Of a stretch of DNA of 64,000 bases, positions 26,441 to 36,022 are shown one piece after another. Source of the stretch: Flavobacterium sp. 1 (GTDB lineage: Bacteria > Bacteroidota > Bacteroidia > Flavobacteriales > Flavobacteriaceae). The translations under genes and the position numbers were made by a program. The notes under the pieces are model-generated. The model did not search any database. It was not told the origin of the DNA and worked only from the letters and a program-made list of their open reading frames with translations. The number at the start of each line of letters is the position of its first letter. Positions within the stretch are counted from its first letter, which is position 1. The stretch covers positions 2,418,001-2,482,000 of the forward strand of contig NZ_PGER01000001.1 of NCBI RefSeq assembly GCF_002797935.1, read 5' to 3'.

Positions 26441-28135
26441 ATGTTTCAAGTTAGATTCCGGCTATTAATTCCAATTTTATTTCTAATCAATTTTAGTCTA
26501 ACCTCACTTGCTCAAAACAAAACACTTTCCTGCACAGAAATAACTTCTCTATTAAAAGACGCCAAACTCAATAGAATAAATGGCTATTACGAAGAATCAT
26601 TATTAAAGTCAAGAGTAGCATTAGAACAGTCAATCAAAATCAAAAAAAATGATTTAATTGCCAACTCTTATCTAATAATAGCCTCCAACTTTGATGAACT
26701 GACAGAACCCTTTAAAGCTTTGCATTATTACAATCTAGGGCTTCACTATGTTAACAAAACCAAAAATTACACCCTAAAGAATCAGTTTTACAATAATCTG
26801 GGAAACATTTATTGTTTTGACAAAAAACAATATGATAAAGGGATTTATTACTATCAAAAATCACTGCAACAAAGTCAAAAAATTTTAGATAAAAAACAAA
26901 TTTTCTTTACAAAACTGAATATCACTTGGGCATATTTTGATATTGGAAAATTTAAGGAAGGGCTTCCCTATTTAAAATACATCAATAAATACCAATCTAT
27001 TTTTAGCAGCGAATCCACCATCGTTGCTTTAAACATGCTCAATGGCATGTATTACAATTTTACAGACGAAAATGAAAAAGCGAATTCATATTTCCAAAAA
27101 GCTATAGAATTAGGCACAAAAGGAAATGAAAAATCAGATCTGTCTTTCTCACATTTAGAATATTCAAAATTTTTAAATAAGATTCATCAACCCCAAAAAG
27201 CCTATGAAAACCTTTGTTTATTTAATAAAATCACTGAAGAGCTTCATATCGAAGAAAAATTAAACAAAGCCAATATTGTAGGCATTAATCTCGAAATCGA
27301 TCACTACAAAAGAGAAATTGATAAGATTGAAGCCTCTTATAAAAGCAAGCAGGACATTCTAATTGAAGAGCAGTCCAAAAATAAAAAAATCGTAATTATT
27401 GTTCTTCTTATTTTAATCTGCACTATCATATCTTTCTATTATTTTTTCCAAAATACCCATTTAAAACAAAAAAACAAGCTCATAGATATTCAGAGCAAAA
27501 TACAGGGAAGGATAATCAACGCCTCAATTGACGGTCAGGAATTGGAACGAAAAAAGATTTCGACATTTTTACACGACAATATCAGTGCATTGCTTTCGTC
27601 AGCAGGTCTGCATCTGAATGTTTTTACTTCACAGCAAAAATCACAAGCCGAAGAAATTAACAAAACCAAAGAAATTCTTGAAGAAGCCCACAAACAAATC
27701 CGAAACTTATCCCACGAATTAATGCCTGCCCTATTAGTCCGGTTTGGGCTTTTATATGCATTGGAAGATTTATGTGAAAAAACATCCAATTCAAGAATTA
27801 AGATAGCCTTTAATTCATTGATTAAAATTAAAAAAAGATATAATGAAGATTTCGAAATGAAATTATATTTTATCATTGCCGAATTAATCAACAATATCAT
27901 AAAACACAGTAACGCCACTCACGCCTCGATTAATGCTGAAGAAACTGCCTCTTCCTTAATCATTCATATCACCGATGACGGAACCGGCTTTAAAACAAAT
28001 CAATTTGAAACTCTCGAAGGATTTGGAATTAACCAAATTCGGGCACGGGTAAACAATATGAAAGGTGAATTTGTCATTAATTCAGCACCCAATAAAGGCA
28101 CGGCGATTTATCTAAAAGTTCCCCTTGACAGTTAA
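26441..28135 (+). CDS. TPR-containing sensor histidine kinase (NarX/DegS type)
   Basis: 564 residues. A signal peptide (1-24) leads into a periplasmic TPR-like sensor (about 40-270), a coiled coil (about 285-315), one membrane segment (317-336), then HisKA_3 with phospho-acceptor H378 (ISTFLHDNISALLSS) and a HATPase domain (N-box ELINNIIKHS at 481-490, G-box DDGTGF at 512-517, G2 box EGFGINQIRARV at 526-537). It should phosphorylate the response regulator encoded just upstream. Its signal is unknown. Confidence 0.93.
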   Translation: MFQVRFRLLIPILFLINFSLTSLAQNKTLSCTEITSLLKDAKLNRINGYYEESLLKSRVALEQSIKIKKNDLIANSYLIIASNFDELTEPFKALHYYNLGLHYVNKTKNYTLKNQFYNNLGNIYCFDKKQYDKGIYYYQKSLQQSQKILDKKQIFFTKLNITWAYFDIGKFKEGLPYLKYINKYQSIFSSESTIVALNMLNGMYYNFTDENEKANSYFQKAIELGTKGNEKSDLSFSHLEYSKFLNKIHQPQKAYENLCLFNKITEELHIEEKLNKANIVGINLEIDHYKREIDKIEASYKSKQDILIEEQSKNKKIVIIVLLILICTIISFYYFFQNTHLKQKNKLIDIQSKIQGRIINASIDGQELERKKISTFLHDNISALLSSAGLHLNVFTSQQKSQAEEINKTKEILEEAHKQIRNLSHELMPALLVRFGLLYALEDLCEKTSNSRIKIAFNSLIKIKKRYNEDFEMKLYFIIAELINNIIKHSNATHASINAEETASSLIIHITDDGTGFKTNQFETLEGFGINQIRARVNNMKGEFVINSAPNKGTAIYLKVPLDS

Positions 28136-28140
28136 GAATA

Positions 28141-28638
28141 TCATGCTTTCTTACCTATTTCTACAATTTCCAAATCTTTAATAGCATCACCGTCAATCAC
28201 AAAACGAAGCATCGTTCGTACCTGATGGAATCCGCTCTTTCCAGCAGCTCCCGGATTCATGTGCAGCAGATTATTCTTCTTGTCAAAAATCACTTTTAGA
28301 ATGTGCGAATGCCCGCAGATAAACAATTTTGGTGGATTCGATGTTATTTCTGCCTTCAGCGCTGGATTGTATTTCCCAGGATAACCGCCAATATGCGTTA
28401 TCCAAACATCGACCCCCTCGCAAAAAAAACGGTTGTGCAGCGGAAATTCCAAACGCGCCTGAGCATCATCAATATTACCGTAAACACAGCGCAAAGGTTT
28501 CAGCTTTTTTATAGTATCTGTAACCGTCAAATCTCCAATATCACCCGCATGCCAAACCTCATCGGCCTGAACTACATATTTTAAAATAACATCGTCAATG
28601 TGGCTGTGCGTATCCGAAAGAAGGAGAATTTTTTTCAT
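28141..28638 (-). CDS. YfcE/MJ0936-type metallophosphoesterase
   Basis: 165 residues. The full calcineurin-like metal-binding set is present: LLSDTHSH (8-13), HAGDIGD, YGNIDD, THIGGYPG and ICGHSH. Family members are Mn-dependent phosphodiesterases that hydrolyse artificial diesters; the natural substrate is usually unknown. The gene converges with the histidine kinase gene, with 5 bp between the two stops and no room for a separate terminator. Confidence 0.88.
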   Translation of the reverse strand: MKKILLLSDTHSHIDDVILKYVVQADEVWHAGDIGDLTVTDTIKKLKPLRCVYGNIDDAQARLEFPLHNRFFCEGVDVWITHIGGYPGKYNPALKAEITSNPPKLFICGHSHILKVIFDKKNNLLHMNPGAAGKSGFHQVRTMLRFVIDGDAIKDLEIVEIGKKA

Positions 28639-28654
28639 ATTTATGGAAGCTGTT

Positions 28655-28738
28655 TCCCGCTATTCGTTGCAATCTTTTCTATTTTTAAAGGAAAAATAGA
28701 AAAGGATTTTCACTGCTATCGGGGCTAAGGCATTTCTG
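28655..28738. repeat. Repeat family A, inverted copy
   Basis: The sequence runs TTTCCCGCTATTCGTTGCAA, a hairpin (CTTTTCTATTTTT / AAAAATAGAAAAG), then CACTGCTATCGGGGCTAAGG. Read on the other strand it matches the ends of the copies near 31.57 and 44.14 kb (AGCCCnGATnGAAGTGGAAATCC and GnAnCGGAAAGCGGGA). Confidence 0.6.
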
Positions 28739-28827
28739 CAAAAGTAGGCATTCTAGTTTTAACTGAAATAAATTTTCAATCCAAAAACTTTGCTTCAAAG
28801 CCTATTCAACACAAAAAAATTAATAAG

Positions 28828-28835
28828 TATCTTTG
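28828..28835 (+). promoter_or_regulatory. -7 promoter box of truA
   Basis: TATCTTTG (TAnnTTTG) 47 bp before the TTG start of truA. Confidence 0.55.
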
Positions 28836-28882
28836 CCTCTATAAATATTTAATTTCAATCCAATAGAATCTAAAATCTAACC

Positions 28883-29635
28883 TTGAGGTATTTTATAAAA
28901 CTAGCTTACAACGGAACGAATTATCACGGTTGGCAATTCCAGCCGAACGCTTCCTCTGTACAGGAAACAATGAACAAAGCTTTTTCGGTTATTCTCAACT
29001 CGGAAATCAATCTTATGGGAGCAGGAAGAACCGATACTGGTGTACATGCCAAAGAAATGTATGCCCACTTTGATTTGGAAAAACCTTTTGACATTTCAAA
29101 CACAATACATAAACTGAATTCTTTTTTACCAAAAGATATTGTCATATATGATATTTTTCCTGTTGACAATGAGGCGCACACCCGTTTTGATGCCACCAAA
29201 AGAACTTACGAATACCATATAAATACTTTTAAAGATGTGTTTCTTCAGGAGCAAAGCTGGTACTTTCATCAAAAACTGGATTTAGATTTAATGAATCAAG
29301 CATCAAAATTATTATTTAGCCATACCGATTTTCAATGTTTTTCTAAGGTAAATACCGATGTAAATACCTTTGACTGCACTATATTTGAGGCGTATTGGAA
29401 ACAGGAAGGCGGAAAATTAATTTTTACCATTTCAGCCAATCGTTTTTTACGGAACATGGTTCGTTCCATAGTGGGTACTTTAATTAATATTGGCCTGCAC
29501 AAAATCACTTTGAAGGATTTTGAATCGATTATAGAAAGTAAAAGAAGAGACAAAGCTGGTTTTTCGGTTCCGGCGCATGGATTATATTTAACAAAAATAG
29601 AATACGATTCTGAGAAAATAGAGAAGAGAAAATAG
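28883..29635 (+). CDS. truA: tRNA pseudouridine(38-40) synthase TruA
   Basis: 250 residues. It isomerises uridines 38-40 in tRNA anticodon stems. The catalytic aspartate is D51 in GAGRTDTGVHA, and the family segments YNGTNYHGWQFQ (9-20) and RFLRNMVRSIVGTLINIG are intact. The start is TTG at 28883: the protein begins MRYFIKLAYNG there exactly as in relatives, and the next ATG at MNKAF would remove the substrate-binding strand. The ABC transporter gene follows by 49 bp. Confidence 0.93.
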   Translation: MRYFIKLAYNGTNYHGWQFQPNASSVQETMNKAFSVILNSEINLMGAGRTDTGVHAKEMYAHFDLEKPFDISNTIHKLNSFLPKDIVIYDIFPVDNEAHTRFDATKRTYEYHINTFKDVFLQEQSWYFHQKLDLDLMNQASKLLFSHTDFQCFSKVNTDVNTFDCTIFEAYWKQEGGKLIFTISANRFLRNMVRSIVGTLINIGLHKITLKDFESIIESKRRDKAGFSVPAHGLYLTKIEYDSEKIEKRK

Positions 29636-29684
29636 ATTTTAGATTAATTCCAAATTGCATAACAACTAACGCACAACTTCAATT

Positions 29685-31454
29685 TTGAAAGCAAAAGCAT
29701 TTGATACCCGATTATTCAAGAGAATATTAAAATACACCAAACCCTATCAATGGCGTTTTAACGGTGTGATTATTTTTGCCGTTTCACTATCAGTTTTTGC
29801 GGCGCTTCGACCGTATCTGCTGAAACAAACAGTTGACAGTTATATCCAGCCTAAAGATCAAACCGGTTTATTGATTTACATCTCCTTAATGGGCATTGTG
29901 CTTTTGTTTGAGGTTTTGGCGCAATTTTTCTTTGTTTACTGGGCGAACTGGCTTGGGCAGGACATTGTAAAAGATATTCGGGTAAAATTATTCAAACACA
30001 TTTTGAGTTTTAGAATGAAATATTTTGATTTAGTACCTGTGGGTCAGCTCGTAACCCGTTCCGTATCTGACATCGAGGCGATTGCCCGTATTTTTAGTCA
30101 AGGCTTATTCATGATTATCAGTGACATGATGAAAATGCTGGTGGTTCTTATTTTTATGTTTTACATGAATTGGAAACTGACGTGGATTGTGATTGTTGCG
30201 ATGCCTATTTTGGTTTTTATCACTAGAATTTTTCAAAAAAAAATGCAGGTTGCTTTTGAAGAAGTGCGAACACAAATTGCCAACATGAATTCTTTTGTCC
30301 AAGAAAGAGTTACAGGTATGAAAATTGTTCAGCTGTTTCACCGCGAAGATATTGAAGCCGAAAAATTCAGGGTTATCAATGACAAACACAACAGAGCTTG
30401 GATAAAAACGATTTTGTACAACTCGATTTTCTTCCCTATTGCCGATATTATTTCTTCATTAACACTTGGTTTTATTGTATTATATGGAGGTTTTCATATT
30501 TTAGATGGAGACAGTTCGACCACATTTGGGGATTTATTTTCGTACACTATGTTTATTGGGATGCTGTTTAATCCTTTGCGTCAAATTGCTGATAAATTCA
30601 ATGAGATGCAATTGGGAATGATAGCCGCCAACCGTGTTTTTGACATATTGGACACCCAAGATCAAATTCAAGATACTGGAACAATTGAAGCTCCTTTATT
30701 TGACGGAGACATTCGTTTTGAAGAAGTCCGTTTTGGGTATATTCCAAACGAAGAAGTGATAAAAGGAATCAATCTGGAGGTAAAAGCAAGCCAGACTATT
30801 GCCATCGTGGGATCTACTGGAGCAGGAAAATCAACTATTATTAATTTGCTGAACCGTTTTTATGAAATCAACAGCGGTTCGATATTTATAGACAATCACA
30901 ATATTGAAAACTACAGTTTAAATTCTTTGCGTAAACAAATTGCGGTAGTTTTACAGGACGTTTTTCTTTTTGCCGATACCATCTACAACAACATAACGCT
31001 CAATAATCCTGAAATCACTCGAGAGCAGGTTTTGGGTGCGGCCAAAAAAATCGGGGTTCACGATTTCATAATGAGCTTGCCGGACAATTATGATTTTGAT
31101 GTAAAAGAACGTGGCGTAATGCTATCCTCCGGTCAACGTCAATTGATTGCATTTTTGCGTGCGTATGTCAGTAATCCGAGTATTCTCATTCTGGATGAAG
31201 CAACTTCGTCTATCGATACGTATTCTGAAGAATTAATACAGCGCGCTACCGAAACCATTACCAAAGGCAGAACATCGATTGTTATTGCGCACCGTTTGGC
31301 AACCATTATCAATGCCGATAAAATTATGGTTATGGATAAAGGCCTTATCGTAGAACAGGGAACGCATCAAGAATTAATAAACCAAGAAAAAGGGTATTAC
31401 AAAAACTTATATGATTCTCAGTTTAGCACTTCGAATTTCGACAGCACTTTGTAA
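29685..31454 (+). CDS. ABC exporter, fused permease and ATPase (MsbA-like)
   Basis: 589 residues: six membrane helices in about 20-300, then an ATPase domain with Walker A GSTGAGKST, Q-loop, signature LSSGQRQ and Walker B ILILDEATSSID. The signature deviates from the usual LSGGQ by a Ser at the third position. Half-size exporters of this type form homodimers or heterodimers that flip lipids or export drugs; substrate unknown. The start is TTG at 29685, consistent with close spacing to truA. Confidence 0.9.
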   Translation: MKAKAFDTRLFKRILKYTKPYQWRFNGVIIFAVSLSVFAALRPYLLKQTVDSYIQPKDQTGLLIYISLMGIVLLFEVLAQFFFVYWANWLGQDIVKDIRVKLFKHILSFRMKYFDLVPVGQLVTRSVSDIEAIARIFSQGLFMIISDMMKMLVVLIFMFYMNWKLTWIVIVAMPILVFITRIFQKKMQVAFEEVRTQIANMNSFVQERVTGMKIVQLFHREDIEAEKFRVINDKHNRAWIKTILYNSIFFPIADIISSLTLGFIVLYGGFHILDGDSSTTFGDLFSYTMFIGMLFNPLRQIADKFNEMQLGMIAANRVFDILDTQDQIQDTGTIEAPLFDGDIRFEEVRFGYIPNEEVIKGINLEVKASQTIAIVGSTGAGKSTIINLLNRFYEINSGSIFIDNHNIENYSLNSLRKQIAVVLQDVFLFADTIYNNITLNNPEITREQVLGAAKKIGVHDFIMSLPDNYDFDVKERGVMLSSGQRQLIAFLRAYVSNPSILILDEATSSIDTYSEELIQRATETITKGRTSIVIAHRLATIINADKIMVMDKGLIVEQGTHQELINQEKGYYKNLYDSQFSTSNFDSTL

Positions 31455-31489
31455 ATATATAATTTAAAAAGCTGATTTTATTAAATATA

Positions 31490-31520
31490 GACCTAACAGG
31501 TTTTAAAAACCTGTTAGGTC
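31490..31520. repeat. Perfect 15-bp palindrome after the ABC exporter gene
   Basis: GACCTAACAGGTTTT and AAAACCTGTTAGGTC are perfectly complementary around one central A. It may terminate transcription, though the T-tract is poor. From memory such ACCTGTTAGGTC palindromes recur between genes in flavobacterial genomes. Confidence 0.7.
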
Positions 31521-31572
31521 TTACTTCAATTTTTCATTGGAAATAATTCCAAAAATGACCAATTTCTCCCGC

Positions 31573-31648
31573 TAGCCCTGATCGAAGTGGAAATCCTTGT
31601 TGCCAGGGGTTCGGGCAACAAGATTGTAATGTAGATCAGGAATCCTAT
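31573..31648. repeat. Repeat family A copy in a 460-bp gene-free gap
   Basis: TAGCCCTGATCGAAGTGGAA, then a hairpin CTTGTTGCC / GGCAACAAG (31596-31604 / 31614-31622), then AGATTGTAATGTAGATCAGGA. The rest of the 31455-31917 gap is AT-rich; CACGAGCGATAGCGACTGCA near 31865 may be a further eroded repeat end. No gene is seen. Confidence 0.65.
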
Positions 31649-31917
31649 TTCCGAAAATGCCTCATCTCTCTGCTCCAAAAAATCAATAATTAAACTTTAA
31701 GATTATAACAAAATAGCCCAAAACTTTGTAGCTTCTAAATTTCCCAATAATCAAATAAATCATTAAATTCGCAATCTCAATTAATTATTACACTAAACTT
31801 TAAAATGAAATGGGTTTTTACGAATTCATTTTTACATTAATTTAAATAAAAACTTTGAAATGACACGAGCGATAGCGACTGCATTTCACCATTAAAAAAC
31901 AAATAAAAAAATTTGAA

Positions 31918-33306
31918 ATGAAATACGATATTATAGTTTTAGGAAGTGGACCTGGAGGATATGTAACAGCAATTAGAGCCTCGCAATTAGGATTTAAAGT
32001 AGCTGTAGTAGAAAAAGAAAACCTTGGTGGTATATGTTTAAATTGGGGTTGTATTCCAACTAAAGCGTTACTAAAATCAGCACAGGTTTTTGATTATTTG
32101 AAACACGCTTCAGATTACGGACTGACTGTAAATGAATTCGATAAAGATTTTTCGGCTGTTGTACAACGCAGCCGCAGTGTTGCTGAAGGGATGAGCAAAG
32201 GAGTTCAGTTCCTGATGAAAAAAAATAAAATTGACGTTATTGATGGTTTTGGAAAGCTAAAAGCTGGTAAAAAATTAGACGTTACTGATAAAGACGGAAA
32301 AGTTACTGAATACAGTGCAGACCATATTATTATTGCTACTGGAGCTCGTTCTCGCGAGTTACCAAACTTACCACAAGATGGCGTAAAAGTAATTGGATAC
32401 CGTCAGGCAATGACCTTGCCAACGCAGCCAAAATCTATGATTGTCGTGGGTTCTGGAGCAATTGGAGTTGAATTCGCACATTTTTACAACTCAATGGGAA
32501 CTGATGTAACTATTGTTGAATTTATGCCAAACGTAGTTCCTGTAGAAGATGAAGATATCTCAAAACAATTTGAGCGTTCTTTGAAAAAAGCGGGTATCAA
32601 AATTATGACTAACTCTTCTGTAGAGCGCATTGATACTACTGGAGCCGGAGTTAAAGCATTTGTTAAAACTTCAAAAGGAGAAGAAGTTCTTGAAGCCGAC
32701 ATTTTATTGTCTGCTGTTGGAATTAAAACTAACATCGAAAATATCGGACTGGAAGAAGTTGGAATCGCTGTTGACAGAGACAAAATCTTGGTAAACGCTT
32801 ACAACCAAACTAACATCCCAGGATACTACGCAATTGGAGACGTTACTCCAGGGCAAGCATTAGCTCACGTTGCTTCTGCTGAAGGAATTAACTGTGTGGA
32901 GAAAATTGCAGGTTTACACGTTGAACCAATCGATTACGGAAACGTTCCTGGATGTACGTATGCTACTCCAGAAATTGCATCTGTAGGTTTGACCGAAAAG
33001 CAAGCTAAAGAAAAAGGATACGAATTGAAAATTGGCAAATTCCCATTCTCTGCTTCAGGAAAAGCTAAAGCTGCCGGAACTCCTGATGGTTTTGTAAAAG
33101 TAATTTTTGATGCCAAATACGGCGAATGGTTAGGATGCCACATGATTGGTGCTGGTGTTACTGATATGATTGCTGAAGCAGTTGTAGCCCGTAAACTAGA
33201 AACTACTGGACATGAAATCCTTAAATCAATCCACCCTCACCCAACAATGAGCGAAGCGGTTATGGAAGCTGTTGCTGATGCGTATGGTGAAGTGATTCAC
33301 TTGTAA
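31918..33306 (+). CDS. lpdA: Dihydrolipoyl dehydrogenase
   Basis: 462 residues. This E3 flavoprotein reoxidises lipoamide for pyruvate/2-oxoglutarate dehydrogenase or glycine cleavage. The FAD-binding start is IIVLGSGPGGYVTAIRA, the redox disulfide is in GGICLNWGCIPTKAL (about 37-51), the NAD-binding motif is VVGSGAIGVEFA, and the active-site HPHPTMSE lies near the C-terminus. It stands alone, not beside E1/E2 genes. Confidence 0.95.
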   Translation: MKYDIIVLGSGPGGYVTAIRASQLGFKVAVVEKENLGGICLNWGCIPTKALLKSAQVFDYLKHASDYGLTVNEFDKDFSAVVQRSRSVAEGMSKGVQFLMKKNKIDVIDGFGKLKAGKKLDVTDKDGKVTEYSADHIIIATGARSRELPNLPQDGVKVIGYRQAMTLPTQPKSMIVVGSGAIGVEFAHFYNSMGTDVTIVEFMPNVVPVEDEDISKQFERSLKKAGIKIMTNSSVERIDTTGAGVKAFVKTSKGEEVLEADILLSAVGIKTNIENIGLEEVGIAVDRDKILVNAYNQTNIPGYYAIGDVTPGQALAHVASAEGINCVEKIAGLHVEPIDYGNVPGCTYATPEIASVGLTEKQAKEKGYELKIGKFPFSASGKAKAAGTPDGFVKVIFDAKYGEWLGCHMIGAGVTDMIAEAVVARKLETTGHEILKSIHPHPTMSEAVMEAVADAYGEVIHL

Positions 33307-33319
33307 AAAGTAGCCATTG

Positions 33320-33344
33320 TAGAGATGTACTGCAGTGCATCTCA
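33320..33344. repeat. GAGATG...CATCTC palindrome
   Basis: GAGATGTACTG (33322-33332) faces CAGTGCATCTC (33333-33343), a near-perfect palindrome with one mismatch, just after lpdA. Such GTAGAGATGCACTGCAGTGC-type palindromes are, from memory, dispersed in many genomes. Confidence 0.6.
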
Positions 33345-33376
33345 ACGATATAAATATCATTACAATCTATAAAACA

Positions 33377-33411
33377 AACCCCGATTTGAACATTTCAAAT
33401 CGGGGTTTTTA
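33377..33411 (+). terminator. Terminator of lpdA
   Basis: AACCCCGATTTGAA (33377-33390) pairs perfectly with TTCAAATCGGGGTT (33394-33407) across a 3-nt loop, followed by T-rich sequence. Confidence 0.92.
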
Positions 33412-33454
33412 TATAAATCATACCTCTATAATTTTCATAGAATTAATAAATATA

Positions 33455-33462
33455 TAATTTTG
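33455..33462 (+). promoter_or_regulatory. -7 promoter box of cysK
   Basis: TAATTTTG (TAnnTTTG) 51 bp before the cysK ATG. Confidence 0.5.
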
Positions 33463-33512
33463 AAAATAGCATTTTCTATCTTATATTTACTCGAATAAAA
33501 TCTACAACTACC

Positions 33513-34427
33513 ATGATACACAATAACATATTAGAAACTATTGGCAATACGCCACACGTAAAAATCAATAAACTATTTGGCGCAGATGCCAATGTTTGGG
33601 TAAAACTTGAAAAAACAAACCCAGGCGCCAGCATCAAAGACAGAATTGCTTTGTCAATGATTGAAGATGCAGAGCAAAAAGGAATATTACAAAAAGGAAG
33701 CACCATAATCGAAGCAACTTCTGGAAACACAGGTATTGGACTTGCCATGGTTGCTGCCGTAAAAGGATATAAATTAATTTTAGTAATGCCGGATTCCATG
33801 TCTATTGAAAGACGCCGATTAATGAGTATCTATGGCGCAGAATTTGTTCTTACTCCTCGCGAAAAAGGAATGAAAGGTTCATTAGAAAAAGCTCAAGAAT
33901 TGGTCGCAGAAATCCCAAACTCTTGGTCACCACTACAGTTTGAAAACCAATCTAATATTGACATTCACAAAACCACCACTGCGCAGGAAATCATCAAAGC
34001 TTTCCCAAATGGATTAGATTATCTAATTACTGGAGTTGGAACTGGAGGTCACATTACAGGCTGTGCTGAAGTATTGAAACAAAGTTTTCCAAACCTGAAA
34101 GTATTTGCTGTAGAACCTGAAGCCTCACCGGTTATTAGTGGCGGAGCACCTTCGCCCCACCCTATTCAAGGTATTGGAGCAGGATTTATTCCAACCAATT
34201 TGCATACCGAAATCCTTGATGGAACTATACAAATAAGTAAAGACGAAGCTTATGAATATACGCAGAGAGCAGCCAAAGAAGAAGGTATTCTTCTTGGAGT
34301 TTCATCAGGAGCTTCATTAGCAGCTGTTGCCAAAAAACTCAAAGAAATCCCAGCAGGCTCTAAAGTGCTTACTTTTTGCTATGACACAGGAGAACGCTAT
34401 TTAAGCATCGAAGGCTTATTTGAATAA
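33513..34427 (+). CDS. cysK: Cysteine synthase A (O-acetylserine sulfhydrylase)
   Basis: 304 residues, fold-type II PLP enzyme making cysteine from O-acetylserine and sulfide. The PLP lysine is K42 in [11 protein letters not shown]; the phosphate loop is [13 protein letters not shown], with a second glycine-rich segment [11 protein letters not shown] second paralogue of the cysM type is encoded at 40195. The A versus B assignment follows residue patterns and is tentative. A terminator follows, then IS630. Confidence 0.92.
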   Translation: MIHNNILETIGNTPHVKINKLFGADANVWVKLEKTNPGASIKDRIALSMIEDAEQKGILQKGSTIIEATSGNTGIGLAMVAAVKGYKLILVMPDSMSIERRRLMSIYGAEFVLTPREKGMKGSLEKAQELVAEIPNSWSPLQFENQSNIDIHKTTTAQEIIKAFPNGLDYLITGVGTGGHITGCAEVLKQSFPNLKVFAVEPEASPVISGGAPSPHPIQGIGAGFIPTNLHTEILDGTIQISKDEAYEYTQRAAKEEGILLGVSSGASLAAVAKKLKEIPAGSKVLTFCYDTGERYLSIEGLFE

Positions 34428-34450
34428 AAAATAAGCTTTAAAACATAACT

Positions 34451-34482
34451 AACCGATTTGTGAAAACAGATCGGTTTTTTTT
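34451..34482 (+). terminator. Terminator of cysK
   Basis: AACCGATTTG (34451-34460) pairs with CAGATCGGTT (34467-34476), followed by T8. Confidence 0.88.
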
Positions 34483-34542
34483 GACCTACATTATTTAGCA
34501 TTTGACGAAATAATACCAAACAAAAATATAATAAATACCAAT

Positions 34543-34573
34543 TTTGATAATTGTTTTTTTTAGATTACATTTG
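34543..34573 (+). promoter_or_regulatory. Consensus promoter of the IS630 transposase
   Basis: TTTG (34543-34546), a 19-bp spacer, then TACATTTG (34566-34573): this fits the Bacteroidota consensus TTTG-N19-TAnnTTTG fully. It puts the transposase start at the ATG at 34595. Confidence 0.75.
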
Positions 34574-34594
34574 GACTATATTATAACAGTGATC

Positions 34595-35661
34595 ATGGCA
34601 CATCCAAAAATTTTGGTAATTAAGGAAACTGAAAAAGAGATTAAAAATCTACTTAAGCAATCTATTCCATTTATTGGACAACGCTTGAGAGTACTTTTAA
34701 TTTTGAAGCAAAATGAAGAAACAGGGATTTCTAGACGTGAAGTTGCTAAATTAGCAGGGGTTGCCCCAAACAGTGTTCAGAAATGGCGGACATTATACCT
34801 CAATTCTGGAATTGATGGTTTGATTAAACATGGAAAAACAGGCTTCAAGCCATCTGTTTTTAATGCTGCTGAACACACGATGTTGGAAACAAAACTCAAT
34901 AACCCTCAAAATGGGCTTCAAGGTTATGTAGAATTAAAAGATTGGATTGAAAAAGAAACTGGAAAAAGCTTTAATTACAACACCTTGCTTTATTACTGCA
35001 TCAGAAATTTTAAATCAAGTGTAAAAGTTGCCCGCAAAAGTCATGTCAAAAAAGATGAAGACCTAGGAAGCTCTTTTAAAAAGACTTCGGAAGAATCTGT
35101 CAAGAAACAGCACTAAATGCTGTAGGCGATTTTAGCTCTGTAAATTTATATTTTCAAGATGAGTCACGTTTTGGCTTATTTACTCGAAATGGAAAATCAG
35201 TTACTGCAATTAGGGTTAAACCAATTTGCACTTTCCAACAAGTTTTTAAATCAACATGGCTTTCTGGGGCTTTTTCGCCCATAACAGGGGATCATTTTCA
35301 ATTAATACTTCCACATTGCAACACTGATAATTTTCAAATTTTTCTAAATAATTTTTCAAAAGAAAACCCCAAAGAACTCAAAATAATGGTATTGGATAAT
35401 GGGCGATTCCATAAGGATAAAAGATTGATCGTTCCAGAAAATATTGTTTTGGTTTTCCTGCCACCATATAGCCCGGAACTTAATCCAGCCGAAAAAATGT
35501 GGGCAAAATACAAAAGAGAATTTTCTAATAAATTTTATAATTCAATCGAAGATGTAGAAGATTTCATTATTACTGCAGTTAAAAACACAAGTAAAAAAGA
35601 GGTAATGAGTATCTGTGGTTATGCCTACGTCTTTTTAGATCAAATTTGGTCTAAAAATTAA
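34595..35661 (+). pseudogene. IS630-family transposase in two frames (-1 shift)
   Basis: The first frame (ATG 34595 to stop 35116) encodes the N-terminal HTH domains (SRREVAKLAGVAPNSVQKW). The -1 frame is open from just after an A5 run at 35078-35082 and encodes the catalytic domain to 35661: first Asp in LYFQDESRFG, second in VLDNGRFHK, Glu in NPAEKMWAKYKRE. Joined, the product is about 355 residues, a normal IS630 length, with no other lesion. That is compatible either with programmed -1 frameshifting near TTTTAAAAAG or with a single indel; I cannot decide. The upstream ATG at 34544 lies before the promoter box and is not used. Confidence 0.8.
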
Positions 35662-35673
35662 ATGCGTTTGGTA

Positions 35674-36022
35674 TAAAAACACCTCAACCAATTACAAAAC
35701 AACATCTTAACCAATAAAAAACAGAGTAGTTTCTAAATCATGCAAGATATTTTTTGTAAATTAGCATACCCAAAAAAGAGATAAATTACTTCTCAAAAAT
35801 ACAATCCAATGAATTGCTGGCTAAAAGTATTTGTTGTTTTTAAATATGGACTAAGCATGTTTAAAAGACCTCGAACAAAAACGAACTGCTGGAACTGGTC
35901 CTAACCTAACTAGACTGTTCTTGTCAATGTCGACAGATAAAATATAAAAACCATCGTCTGCTCAAAAAACAATAAGAGTAGGCAAATTAGAATCAAAAAA
36001 ATTCAACTTAAATTTTAATGAG
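35674..36022. other. Gene-free spacer between IS630 and the cupin gene
   Basis: About 350 bp of AT-rich DNA with a slightly GC-richer patch (GGAACTGGTCCTAACCTAAC around 35890). I see no reading frame, terminator or promoter of note. Confidence 0.5.

Larger units (their letters stand above)
34514..35673 (+). mobile_element. IS630-family insertion sequence with TA target duplication
   Basis: About 1.16 kb. The left end TACCAAAC (34514-34521) and the right end GTTTGGTA (35666-35673) are inverted. Alignment of the two ends over 33 bp shows two conserved blocks, TACCAAAC and ACCAAnTTTG, the second probably a transposase site. Both ends carry TA, the dinucleotide that IS630/Tc1 elements target and duplicate. 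The transposase gene inside is split by a frameshift. Confidence 0.85.
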
